From NCBI GenBank assembly GCA_958009055.1, contig OY253658.1:62001-126000 (forward strand): a DNA stretch of 64,000 nt, given 5' to 3'. Below, piece after piece: positions 8,813-18,743 of the stretch. The translations under genes and the position numbers were made by a program. Below the pieces are notes generated by a model. The model was not told where the DNA came from and did no database searches. It saw only the letters and a program-made list of their open reading frames with translations. The stretch is from Choricystis sp. odSpoLacu1 (lineage: Eukaryota > Chlorophyta > Trebouxiophyceae). How positions within the stretch are numbered: the first letter of the stretch is position 1; every line of letters starts with the position of its first letter.

Positions 8813-9827
8813 TCATGTTTGTATTTCTTGCGTTTGTTTCATCATCAAAAAAAAGTTGGCCATAGCATCCGCCAACAGTTTGGGCTGCTCCAGGTGGGGG
8901 CAGTGCCCACAGTCTGGTGCCCACGCGAATTTGGCGTGCGGAATATCTCCCTTAATCCTGTCCACACTGTCCTTGGGCGGCAGGATCTCGTCATCCTTCC
9001 CCCACACAATCAACGTGGGTGGGCTGCCCCTGCGCCCCAGCTCAGCGGGGGCGCCCGACATGGCGTACCCCCCGGACGCGATGAAGGCCACGTTGGCGTC
9101 AGCCCACCCCTCTGCGTGCGTGTGCAGGCGCCCGATCCGCATCGCATCCTGGGTGGCGTACGTGGGGACGTCATGGTACGCCATCTTGTTGGCGGCGCCG
9201 CGCAGGGCGGTGGTGCGCAGGACTTGGACGCCGAGCCTGGTGGGAAGTGTGTGTGTGTGTGGGGGGGGGGGTGAAACGAGAGAGGGCACCCGGACTCACC
9301 CTCTTCCACACACACTCCCCTACACACACTCACCTGGCCACCCACTCGGGCAGCGCCTGCAGCGGCCCGATGCCGTCGGTGTAGGTTTGGGGGGCCACCA
9401 GGACCAGGCCTGCTACTAGGGCGGGGCGCGAGAGAGCAAAGTCCAAAGCAACAGCTCCCCCCAACGAAGTGCCCAACAGCACAACGGGGCGACCACCCAG
9501 CACGATCTTGATGAAAGCTTCCAAGTGGCCCCGTTTTTGGGGTGGGCCTAGGGGTGGGCGTGGCGTGCCGGGTTGAGCAACAAACGGGCGGCAGTCAGAG
9601 AACCCCCACCCAACCAAGTCCACGCCGAAAGCGGGGACGCCGTCCGCCGCCAAGCGGGGCAGCAGCCTGCGGAACTCCAGCAGGGAGGAGTCGAAGCCGT
9701 GCAGCAGGATGACGGTGGGGGCTGGTGTGTGTGTGTGTGGGGGGGAGGTGGGGGAGGGGCGGAGGGGGTGGTTTGAAAACGGGTCTCTGGCCCCTCCGCG
9801 TGCGCCATACATGCACACAGCTCTCTC

Positions 9828-9859
<32 letters not shown>

Positions 9860-10143
9860 GTGTTTCCTCACACACAGCGCGCACCATCACTGGATGCAGC
9901 GTCCACGCCGTTGCCCACCCACGCCGCGTCGACGGTGCCGACACCGGGCACGTGGAGTGGTGTCCGCTGCAGGTTCGAGAGCAACGCCCTCGCAGCTGGT
10001 TCCTCGATCTCTGCTGCTGCGCCTGCATCCACAAACGGCGGGTAGGTAGGCGCTGCACGCGGTGGGGGACGGCGCGCGGTGGAGGGTCGAACTGCACGGC
10101 GCGGCGGCGCGCGCGGTCGTGTGGTGGGGGCGTGGGCCCGCAT
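8813..10143 (-). CDS. Alpha/beta-hydrolase, probably plastid-targeted
   Basis: Three exons: 10143-9885, 9721-9334 and 9236-8813; 356 residues. Junctions are SSD|APTVILLHGFDSS (donor GTGCGC) and LPEWVA|RLGVQVL. Exon 1 starts MRAHAPTTRPRAPPRRAVRP, an Arg/Pro/Ser-rich transit-like sequence. The fold is plain: oxyanion motif LLHGFDSS, GWGFSD, nucleophile elbow LLGTSLGGAVALDFAL (Ser in G-T-S-L-G), acid strand LIVWGKDDEILP and the catalytic His in CGHCPHLEQP. It resembles the plant/cyanobacterial hydrolases related to BphD/MhpC C-C hydrolases, but the substrate cannot be told from sequence. It is divergent from the methylesterase gene, 192 bp between the starts. Confidence 0.85.
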
Positions 10144-10246
10144 TGGCGTGTGTGAGAAGAAGAGGTTGAGTTGGATGTGTCCAGCGCAGTGTGAAGCTGG
10201 TGTGAGGCGCCGCGTGCTTCCGTTGGCGCTGCGCCACCCGACCGCG

Positions 10247-10263
10247 AAAAAAAAAAAAAAAAA
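10247..10263. promoter_or_regulatory. A17 tract followed by CGC in a divergent promoter
   Basis: Seventeen A then CGC, in the 192-bp gap between the hydrolase start (10143) and the ICME start (10336). Poly(dA:dT) tracts usually exclude nucleosomes; that role here is inference. The same A-run-plus-CGC motif recurs elsewhere in the window. Confidence 0.4.
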
Positions 10264-10335
10264 CGCAGACTTGCAGTGTCTCGCTTTCTTTTTTCGCGCC
10301 TGCGCGAAAAACGGCCCCCCGTCCCTGCACACACC

Positions 10336-12009
10336 ATGGCGCCCGCCTCCACGCCACGCAAGCAGGGCTTTCTAGCCCACCGCGTTGCCGACGTCATGGC
10401 GTTCACGCGGAGCCCCCCGCCCCCCCGCGAGCCGCGCGAGCCGCGCCCACCAATGCGCGCACGCGCGGCCGCACTCGCCTCGTCCGCCGCCCGCGCGCGG
10501 TCCCTGGCCGCCCGCGTGGCTCGCCACACGCCCGCCTACGCCCTGCTGTGGGCGCAACTCGTCGCCCGCCTGCTGACCCTGCTGGGCGGCGGCGCGACGT
10601 GGCTGGTGAAGGCGGTGGCGCTGGTGCTGTACGCGGCGTTGCTGCTGCCCGGCTTTGTCAAGGTGAGAGAGAGGGAAGAGGCGGGTGTGTCGAGCGTGGT
10701 CCGAGGGGCGAGAGAGGTAAAGGGAAGCCAGGGGCGTCCGCCTCCTTTTCAATGGCGTGGTTTTGGTGCCCCCGCGCGCTCAACCACCCCTTTCCTCCTC
10801 TCCCCGCCCTCCACCCAGATCGGCCACTTCTACTTCACCTCCCCGCGCGTCATCCGAGGCATCCGCTACGGGCGCAGGCCGCGCAACGCGCTGGACCTGT
10901 ACTTTCCCCCCGGCGTCGACGCGCGGTCCGCGACCGCGGCCGCGGTCGCCGCCGTCGCGGCCGCGGGCGCGGGCGACCCCAAAGCCAGGCGCGCGGCGGC
11001 GGCATCCGCCCCGACCTCCACAACTCCCCGCCCCGTCGTTGTGTACGTGACGGGGGGCGCCTGGATCATTGGCCACCGGGCGTGGGGCGCGCTGCTGTGC
11101 GCGCGCCTGTCTGCACGCGGCGCGATTGTCGCGTGTGCAGACTACCGCAACTTTCCTCAAGCCGCGGCGGACGGCATGGTGGCCGACGTGCGGGACGCCA
11201 TCGGGTGGGCGGTGGCCGCGCGGCGGCCGTTGAGTGGCGGCGGCGACGGCAAAGTCGTGGTCGTGGGGCAGAGCGCGGGGGCGCACGTTTCAGCGCTGGC
11301 TCTTCTCGCCGCCGCTGCGTCCGAAGACGGCGTCACCCTGCCGTATGACGGCGTGGAGGATGAACGCACCCCCCACCCCCCGCGCGGCAGGGCGCGCAGC
11401 CTGTCCCCCTCGACCGACGACGATGACCACCCCCGGCCGCTGGCACACCCGCCCCTCTCCGCCACCGTGGGCGCCGACCCGGGCGCCCCCCTCCCCCTGG
11501 CCTGGCGCGCCACCGATGTGGGCGCGTTTGTGGGGGTGTCGGGCGTGTATGATGTGGCGAGGCTGGCGGGCCACTTTGCCGCGCATGGGCTGAGGCCCGC
11601 GCTGCAAGCGCGCGTGTTTTCGGTGCGCGGTGTGCCGGCTGCGTTGAAGGATGTGTCTCCGACCCAGGTGCTGCTGTCTGCTGCCTCGACTCGGTCCGGC
11701 TGGCCCTCCCGCCTGCCGCGCTGCCTGCTGCTGCACGGCACGGCCGACGCGTGCGCGCCCGCCGGCGATGCAGCCCGCTTTGTCGAAGCCGCCCTGGCCG
11801 CGGGCGCGCCGTCTGCCACGCTGCGCCTGTACGATGGAGACACGCACACGTCCCCCTTGATCGAAAACCCGATGCGTGGCGGCCGCGCGGACGCGCTGGC
11901 GGCGGACGTGTGCGCCGCGGTCGGCGTCGACACAGGGGCGGCGGGCGCGGAGCCGGGGTTGTGCCCGGGGGCGCTGATCTGGGCAGCGGCCCGGGTGTGT
12001 CCGTTTTAG
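10336..12009 (+). CDS. ICME: Isoprenylcysteine alpha-carbonyl methylesterase (ICME-like)
   Basis: Exons 10336-10662 and 10819-12009 (intron GTGAGAG...CCACCCAG), 505 residues. It would hydrolyse the methyl ester of prenylated, carboxymethylated C-terminal cysteines. Family signatures are in order: N-terminal hydrophobic segments (about residues 60-108), YGRRPRNALDLYFP, the oxyanion GG in VTGGAWIIGHRAWG (188-199), the very characteristic ACADYRNFPQ, nucleophile elbow VGQSAGAH (Ser261), FVGVSGVYD, the acid in LLLHGTADACAP and the His in YDGDTHTSPL. Plant ICMEs are ER/Golgi membrane proteins that affect abscisic acid signalling. Insertions rich in Ala/Asp/Pro (about 145-180 and 285-320) lengthen it. 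Confidence 0.85.
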   Translation: MAPASTPRKQGFLAHRVADVMAFTRSPPPPREPREPRPPMRARAAALASSAARARSLAARVARHTPAYALLWAQLVARLLTLLGGGATWLVKAVALVLYAALLLPGFVKVREREEAGVSSVVRGAREVKGSQGRPPPFQWRGFGAPARSTTPFLLSPPSTQIGHFYFTSPRVIRGIRYGRRPRNALDLYFPPGVDARSATAAAVAAVAAAGAGDPKARRAAAASAPTSTTPRPVVVYVTGGAWIIGHRAWGALLCARLSARGAIVACADYRNFPQAAADGMVADVRDAIGWAVAARRPLSGGGDGKVVVVGQSAGAHVSALALLAAAASEDGVTLPYDGVEDERTPHPPRGRARSLSPSTDDDDHPRPLAHPPLSATVGADPGAPLPLAWRATDVGAFVGVSGVYDVARLAGHFAAHGLRPALQARVFSVRGVPAALKDVSPTQVLLSAASTRSGWPSRLPRCLLLHGTADACAPAGDAARFVEAALAAGAPSATLRLYDGDTHTSPLIENPMRGGRADALAADVCAAVGVDTGAAGAEPGLCPGALIWAAARVCPF

Positions 12010-12141
12010 AAGTGTAGTAGTGTGGAGGTGGGGTTAAGTTTTTATTTCGTATGTACGGGTACCGAAAACAGTGGTTGGTTAAAACAAAAATGTTCGGGTT
12101 CAATTTTCATTTAAAAACAGAAACCATTCGCACAAAACACA

Positions 12142-13246
12142 TCACGTCTCTGCTGCTGCTGCTGCCTCTGCTGCCTTTGCTGCCTCCCTGCTCGCCACCG
12201 CGGCCGCCACCAGCTCGTCCAGCGGCCACGCGTCTTCGACCCGCGCTGCGCCCACGCGCGTCCTTCTCAACGACGTCAAGTGCGCCACCGACCCCAGGGC
12301 GGCGCCGAGATCAGCTGCCAGGGTGCGGATGTAGGTGCCCTTGGAGCAGACGACCCGGAAGGAGACGTCGCGCCCGCCGTGGGGACCAGGTTGGGTGTTG
12401 GCGTCATCGTCTCCTCCTGCTTGGCCTTCTGCCACCTGCGCCTCCTCCTCCACCACCTTGTCTTCCGTCGACTCAGCCGCCGCATCCACCTCCACCCTCT
12501 CCACATCAAACGCGCTCACCGTCACTCGCCGCGCCGCCCGCTCCACCGCCTCCCCCCGCCGCGCGGCGAGGTACAGCCTCTCCCCACCCACACTGACCGC
12601 CGAGTACATGGGGGGCACCTGGTCGATGTTGCCGGTTAATGCAGCTGCTGCGGCCACCAAGTCAGCATCGGTCACGTGGTGCCAGGGCGCCCGCTCACTG
12701 ACCTCCGTCTCGCCGTCCAGGGACGGCGTCGCCTCCCCCAGGCGCAGAGTCCCTGTGTACTCTTTGTCCAGCGCCACAAACGAGTCGATGGCCTTGGTGG
12801 CGGCCCGCCCCACGCAGACGATTAAGAGGCCTGTCGCGCGTGGATCCAGTGTGCCCGCGTGCCCCACTTTCTTCGTCCTCAGCGCACGCCTCAGCTTGGC
12901 GCAAACATCGAACGACGTCCACCCGGGCGGTTTGTCCACCAGGTAGGCGGCGGCCGTCCAGTCGGCGGGCGGCTGGCCGCGCGTGGAGGGCGTGGGGAGG
13001 GGAGGCGGGTGGCGGCGGCGCGGGCTGTGGGAAAGAAAGGGAGAGTTGGTTTTGGTTTGGTCCCGCCACCGCCTGGTCGACCTTGCATCCTCCTCTCCTC
13101 TTCACTCACTTGGCCACGTGCTCCTTGGGCGCGTCGCTCGCTTCAGCCGCCACAGCGCGCGGCGCTGTGACGGCGCCGCGGCGGCTGGCGACTGCCCGCG
13201 CGGCGGCGGGGCGGACAGCCGAGGCTCGGCTCAGGTGAGCCAGCAT
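12142..13246 (-). CDS. TruB-type tRNA pseudouridine-55 synthase, organelle-targeted
   Basis: Exons 13246-13110 and 13024-12142 (donor GTGAGTG, acceptor CCCACAG), 339 residues. Exon 1 encodes [20 protein letters not shown], an Ala/Arg/Ser-rich presequence without acidic residues, suggesting plastid or mitochondrion. The TruB core begins [14 protein letters not shown] (72-85) and has the catalytic Asp105 in GHAGTLDP, then [39 protein letters not shown] and [10 protein letters not shown]. An acidic insertion of about 45 residues sits before the KGTYIR strand. It isomerises U55 in the T-loop of tRNA. The C-terminus is poly-Ala. The gene converges with ICME and is divergent from CHLM. Confidence 0.9.
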
Positions 13247-13420
13247 GTGTGGGTGTGAGAATGCGGGTGTGAGAATGTGGAAATGCGCGAGAGTGGGGAC
13301 GGAGGGGCCCGCCGTCCCCACTCTCGCGGGGGCCCGCCGCAAGAGTGTGCGACGAGAAAAAAAAAAAAAAACACCCTCGCTTGTACATTTCCACCAGTCG
13401 TCCTCTCAACACTTCACCTC
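13247..13420. promoter_or_regulatory. Shared promoter of TruB and CHLM with a perfect 17-bp inverted repeat
   Basis: The 174 bp between two divergent ATGs contain CGCGAGAGTGGGGACGG (13286-13302) and its exact complement (13312-13328) around a 9-nt centre with GGGGCCC. An A15 tract follows at 13357-13371. The repeat could bind a dimeric factor acting on both genes or form a cruciform/5' UTR hairpin. No factor can be named. Confidence 0.6.
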
Positions 13421-14722
13421 ATGTTCTCCGGCCGCTCCCTGCGCCCGTCCGCTCGCACCACCGCGCCGACCAGGCGCGGCGGCCGCGCCGGGACGCCGCG
13501 CGTGCCGCGCGCGTCGCTGGGCGACATTGCCGACGTTGCCGCTGCCAACCTGCCCACCGCCCTGGCGGGGCTGGGCGCGCTGGGGGTGGGGGCGGCTGCG
13601 CTCTTTGTGGCGGACCCGGAGAGGCGGTGAGTGTGTTTGAGGAGAGAGGCGGGACGGGAGGGCGTCGGGCTCGTCGCGGGGGGGGGGGCGGGCGCATTTC
13701 GCAGCGCCTGCGCATTGCGCGGCGCCCGTTGCCAGCGATGGGACGGTGGATACGCGAGAGGCTTGACAGCGAGCTGCAGGCAGGAGGCAGGGCGGTGCCA
13801 GAACGCAACACGCACAGAAAGAGACACGACGGCAACGCCTCAAAACGCAACCCGACCCTATCTTCCTGTTTCCTCACACACGCCCACAGCCGCGCCGCCC
13901 AAGCCGCCGAAAAGGGGGGCGACGAAAAGGAGTCGGTCAAAGCCTACTTCAACGAGGTCGGCTTTGAGCGCTGGAACCGCATCTATTCCGACACCGACGA
14001 CGTCAACAAGGTGCAGCTCGACATCCGCACGGGGCACACGCAGACCGTGGACAAAGTGTTGGCCTGGATCGGGGACTCTGTGTCCGGTGTCTCCGTGTGC
14101 GACGCTGGGTGTGGCACCGGGTCGCTGTCGATTCCGCTGGCGCTGAGGGTCAGTGGTTTAGGGTGGATGAAGGTTGAGTGTTTTTTTCCGACGAAACGCG
14201 CCCCTTTTCACATCCTCACCTTGTCCCTTCCCCCCCAAAACTCATTCTCAGGGTGCTGCCGTCACCGCCACCGACATTTCGGCCGCCATGGCCGCCGAAA
14301 CGGAGCGCCGGTACATGGCCACGATCGCGGCGGGCGCCCCCTCGCCGCCCACGCCCCCCGTCTTCCAGGCGACGTGCTTGGAAGATGTGACGGGCACCTA
14401 CCACACCGTCACCTGCATCGACGTGTTGATCCACTACCCCCAAGCCAAGGTGGATGCGATGCTGACGGGGCTGGTGTCTCACGCGACCGACCGCCTCATC
14501 GTCTCCTTTGCGCCCTCCACTCCCTACTATGAAGCCCTCAAACGCGTCGGCGAACTCTTCCCCAAGGGCGCCAAAGCGACGCGTGCCTACCTGCACAAGG
14601 AGGAGGACGTGGAGGCTGCCCTGAAGAAGGCGGGGTGGACGGTGTCGCGCAAGGAGATGACGGCCACCAAATTTTATTTCTCGCGCCTGTTTGAGGCGGT
14701 GCCGACTGCCAAGGCGGCGTAG
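13421..14722 (+). CDS. CHLM: Magnesium-protoporphyrin IX methyltransferase
   Basis: Exons 13421-13626, 13890-14148 and 14252-14722; 311 residues. It transfers a methyl group from SAM to Mg-protoporphyrin IX, the step after magnesium chelatase in chlorophyll synthesis. Residues 1-35 are a Ser/Arg/Ala-rich plastid transit peptide; a hydrophobic stretch (about 44-63, LPTALAGLGALGVGAAALFV) is the membrane-association segment seen in plant CHLM. Then come VKAYFNEVGFERWNRIYSD, the SAM motif CDAGCGTGS (139-147), TATDISAAM, VTCIDVLIHYPQ, LIVSFAPSTPYYEALKRVGE and FPKGAKATRAYLH. All are family hallmarks. A TGTAA, the green-lineage poly(A) signal, lies 29 nt after the stop (14751-14755). Confidence 0.95.
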
Positions 14723-14829
14723 AGAGAGTGTGTGGGTGGGAGAGTGTGGGTGTAAAGCCACGCTGTGAGAGCGGGAGAGCGTGATTTTTCCAACAAAAGA
14801 AACAAAAACTCTCCTCTCTCCCCCCTCTT

Positions 14830-16325
14830 CTACAACACTAGCCTGCGCGGCACCACCCCCGTCGGCGGCGCCGCCGACCGCCGCCTCCACGCCGCGTCCG
14901 CCAGGCCGGCGGCGGCTTCGTCGCCGCCGGACAGCGCGAGCCCAACGCCGCACCATGCGCCGCGCGGCGCCGACGCCGCCCGGCCGCCATAGTACAGGCG
15001 CCACTGCCCGGCAGCCATGGGGACGGCGCAGGGGGCCCCGACGTCGCCGCTGTCCCAGGCGCCCGGGGGGCCGGGGGCGAGGATGGGGGAGGAGGCAGCA
15101 GCTTTCCATCCAGACAGGCCGTCCTTACTGATCGCCACGCCAATCGACCGGCGCCCGCTGGCAGCGTCCACGCCTTCATACAGCATGACCCACTGGCGGG
15201 AGGCGGGGTCCTGCACGACGTGGCGTGCGGCGGCGCCCGCGGAGTCAAAGTCCGACCCGCCCCCGGCAAAGATCGCGCTCCCGCGCTCCCACTTGAGCCC
15301 GTCCCGCGAGGACGCCACCCCCACCGTCCACTTGGAGTTGGCGGCATCATACGAGTGGTAGTACATGCGCAGGTCGCGGGGGCCGGCGGCGACAAGCTGG
15401 GGTGAAGCAATGAAGTGGGCGTCCCACTCACCCTCTGCGCCCGCGTCCAGCAGGGCCCCTGTGTGGTGGTCGGCCTCGATGCGGGCCCAGTTGCGGCCGT
15501 CCTGGGACAGGGCCAGGCCGGGGCGAGTGCTAAGAGGGACGAGAGGAAGGGAGGTTGGTTGAGGGGAGGGTTGTTGTTTCTCTCTCTCTCTTCTCTCACC
15601 CACACACCAGCCACCCATCCAACACTCACCGCAGCCCTTCCACCGGCACCCCCGCCACCAGCCCGTCATCCAACCCCGGCGGCGGCACCCCTTCTTCATA
15701 GCACGCGCCCTGGTACAGCATCCAGTACACCCCTCCCCCCTGCCCCACCGCGCCTGAACTCAGGATCTGCACGTCAGACACCGCCACCGCCGCCGTGTCG
15801 TGCGTCCACCAGTCGGTGGAGGGTGTGAAGACGGGGCCGCTGGGGGAGCGAGTCCAGGTGACGCCGTCGCTGGATGTCGCGATTCCCGCCGATCCCGCGC
15901 CCACCGCCACAGCGGCCAGGGCGCCGGAGGGAGGGGTGGAGGACGCGGAGTACCACATGAACCAGCGCTGCTCGTTGTCGCCCACGTAGCAGCGGACCTG
16001 CGTGGGAGGGGTGGTGGGGGTGGGTAAGAAGGGGAGCGAGAGCGGCCAGCTTTTTCCCCGTTGGGCACGCGCATTCGTGCCCAAAGGCGAGACGCTGTTG
16101 GCAGCGCCGTTGTGCCCTCCTCTTTTTCTCATCAACACTCACCACTGGCTGGCCCAGGCCGCCTCCATCCCACTCGTCCGCGGTCGGGCCAAACACGAGG
16201 CCGTCGGTTGTCAAAGCGACGTCGGCCGCGGCGCGCGGCGGCGCGCGGGCGGCACGGCGTGACACGACGCGGCCGTGGTGTGTATGGGGTGGCACGGACG
16301 TGCGGTGGGTCAATGCGCCGCGCAT
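14830..16325 (-). CDS. Five-bladed beta-propeller, GH43/GH32/GH68-like (arabinanase/levansucrase/invertase fold)
   Basis: Exons 16325-16143, 15997-15630 and 15529-14830; 416 residues. Junctions GLGQPV|VRCYVGDN and VEGLR|TRPGLALS keep frame and complete blades. Repeated blade strands: YVGDNEQRWFMWYSASS, GIATSSDGVTWTR, VYWMLYQGA, LALSQDGRNWARI, LRMYYHSYDAANSKWTVGVA, WVMLYEGVDAASGRRSIGVA, WRLYYGGRA. These Asp-box-like S-D-G-x-x-W repeats are those of the plant/algal 'arabinanase/levansucrase/invertase' family. I cannot identify all three carboxylates of an active glycosidase, so catalytic activity is open. Exon 1 is short and Arg-rich; the start at 16325 is the only ATG that fits before the GTGAGTG donor but a more upstream exon is possible. 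Confidence 0.75.
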
Positions 16326-16670
16326 TGGAGGCTGGGCGACGGGGGGAGAGCAACAGCAAAAACAAAAACAAAACAAAAAAAAACGCAAACGCCGGTGTGC
16401 CCGACCTCCCTCCGAGGGACTCACTTTGCTTCTTCTCTTCCCTTCTGCGGGACCCCCGCGCCCCGCAAACCGGACACACGCCGCCAGCGCGGCGTGTCTG
16501 CGTGTCGACCACCCCTCCCGCGCGGTTGTGCGCGCGTGGAGCAGGAGCTGTGGGCCACGCATTTGCCTCACACCCTTGCGGAGGAGAGCTAGCCGGTCGG
16601 CTCCTCCCTCCCCTCTGCGCCGCGTGACCCGTCCCGCGTGTGGACGCCCCCGTCGCCAGGGCACACGCAC
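16326..16670. other. Divergent intergenic region
   Basis: Between the propeller gene and the RING ligase. It holds an A-rich stretch with nine A then CGC (16375-16386) and an imperfect inverted repeat around 16480-16505 (ACACGCCGC / GCGGCGTGT). A first exon of the RING gene could lie here but I could not fix one. Confidence 0.35.
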
Positions 16671-18528
16671 ATGGCGAGTGAAGTCACGCGACCACAAAAG
16701 GAGGAGAGGCGCTGGGTGCTCCCCCGCGCAGGGCGACGTTTGCTCCCCGCATGCATGCCGGGGGGGGCCGCCTGGCTCTTTTTGACCTCCCCCTCCCAAC
16801 CCGCACACACACAGGCCGACCTCGCCCTCGTCGGCGCCGCCGCCGCGGCGGCCGCCGCCTGCCTGGCCATCGTGGTGGACCCCCTGGCCGCCGCCACGCC
16901 GAGCGCAACGGGGTTGGCGGCCGCGCTGGTTCGGTGGGTGTGGGTGTGGGGGGGGGTGGGGGGGGGGGGGGGTGAAGAGAAGAGAATAGACGCCGGCCGC
17001 CCCCGCCCGAGACCTTCACACACTCACAACTCCCCTCCCACATACAACAGTGGCGGCCCCCCCGCCCTCGCCGCCGAACTAGCCTCCCTGGCCCCCGCCT
17101 CCGGCGCGGCCGCCGCGTCGCTGGCCGCCACCGCGGCCGCCGCCCTGGCCGCCGCCGCGGTCGCCGCCAAACGGGTCGGCCTGGGCGCCCTGCGCCCCTC
17201 GGAACGGGATGCCGCCGCCGACAGGGTCGCCCGGTATGCCGCGCTGAAGGTCGTGTTTGTGTGCGCGGTCGTCGCGCCGGGGGACGCGCCCGCCCTCATG
17301 CACTGGGCCGCCTGGACCGCGTTGGTGGCTGCGCTGGCCTGCCTGGCTGCGGCTGGACGTGCCCGCGCGGACGCGCTGGTCGGCGGCTGGCGCGACGACG
17401 ATGGTGGTTGGGCGGTGGACACCGACGACGCTGGCGCCACCGCACTGCCGCCGCCCCCGCCTCACCCCACCCCGCCCGCCGCTGAAGGCGTGCGCGCCGC
17501 CCTGCTGCTGGCCGCCGTGCTGGCGGCCCTGGTCACGTGGGCCCCCGCCCTCGGCGCTGCCGCCGCCGCTGCGGCCGGCGCGGCGGGCGCGGCGGGCGCC
17601 GGCCTCTGGCTGCCCGACGCCGTCGCGGTGGCGGCGGACGCGGGGGCGGGTCTGGCTGCCCTGGCGGTGGCTGCCGCGGATGCGGCGCGCGGCAGCCGGC
17701 GCGGCGGTGATGCCGCCACCCCGCCCCCCGCCCCCCACACCCTCCCCCCCCCCTCCCGCGCCACCGCCCTGCTGCACGCCGACCTGGCCGCGGACGCCGC
17801 CTCCCGCCTCGCATCCCTGGCCCACGCCGCCTGCGTGTGGAGGACGCGGGGGGCGGGGTTGACGGTGGTGGATGCTGCATTGGCTGTGGATGCACACGCG
17901 GCAGCAGCCGGCCTCTGGGCCCGCGCGTCCGCGTACGCGCGCTACAGGGGCGCCCTGGACGCCCTGGACGCGGCGGCCGCGCGGGCGATGGGGAGTGACG
18001 CCGCGGTGGGCGCAGAGTGCGCGATCTGTCTGGACAGCCTCTCGACGTCGACGCGCGGGCAAGACACAGAGACCGGGGCCGCTGCCTGCCGCCCCCCCCC
18101 CCACCCACCACCACGCCGTCGCCGTCACCGAGTGTGGCCACGCCTTCCACTCGCGCTGCTTGTTGGAGTGGTTGACGACGGGCTGCGCCCGCGGCGGGGG
18201 CGGCGGCGGCAGCGCCGACCGCCGCGCGCGCGGGCGGGGCGCGTTTCCGTGCCCCCTGTGCCGCGCGCCCCTGGGCGGGGCGCCGCCCCCGCCCCCGCCC
18301 AAGCGGGGCGGGCGGGGCGCGCATGGCGGTGGGCGGGGTCGCATCGCGGCCGCCGTGCGCAGTGTGGCGGCTGCTGTTGCCACTGTTGCAGCGTTGAGAG
18401 TGCTGCCTGCGGGTGGCGCGCGGGCGCAGACGCCCGGCGCGGGGGCGCGTCGGTCCAACCCTGCCGGCCGCGACGCGCCGCCGTTGACGCGGTCGCGGGC
18501 GCGGCTGGCGGTCGCGCACGCCGCGTGA
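16671..18528 (+). CDS. Multi-pass membrane RING E3 ubiquitin ligase (gp78/RIN2-like), frame broken at C11
   Basis: Exon 17051-18528 is certain; an upstream exon ends at 16933 (ALVR|GGPPALAAEL). The true start is uncertain: 16671 (MASEVTRPQKEE) is an in-frame choice, but a strong acceptor (ACACACACAG, to 16814) suggests another 5' exon. The N-terminal two thirds are hydrophobic Ala/Leu/Val spans, including KVVFVCAVV and LMHWAAWTALVAAL, the membrane signature of AMFR/gp78 and plant RIN2/RIN3. The RING follows: CAICLDSL, then CGHAFHSRCLLEW and CPLCRAPL (C-x2-C, C-x-H-x2-H-x2-C, C-x2-C). Between its first and second parts an 11-C run (18092-18102) shifts the frame; one C fewer would restore it. 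Family knowledge suggests ER-associated degradation. Confidence 0.75.
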
Positions 18529-18743
18529 TGTGTGAGAGAGAGGTGTTCAAGTTTTGTGTTTTGTCCTTTTGTCCTTTTGATTGTTGTCGTGCTGCTTTCT
18601 CCTTGTGTGTACTCCCTCCCCCCACCCCTTTACCACGGACACCACCCGTGGTTTGTGTTATTTGAATTTTTGACGTTAAGTTTTGACGGACTGGCGGGTG
18701 TGGATTTTACAAAGAACCACGAACTTGTTTGTTTTCACCTCTC

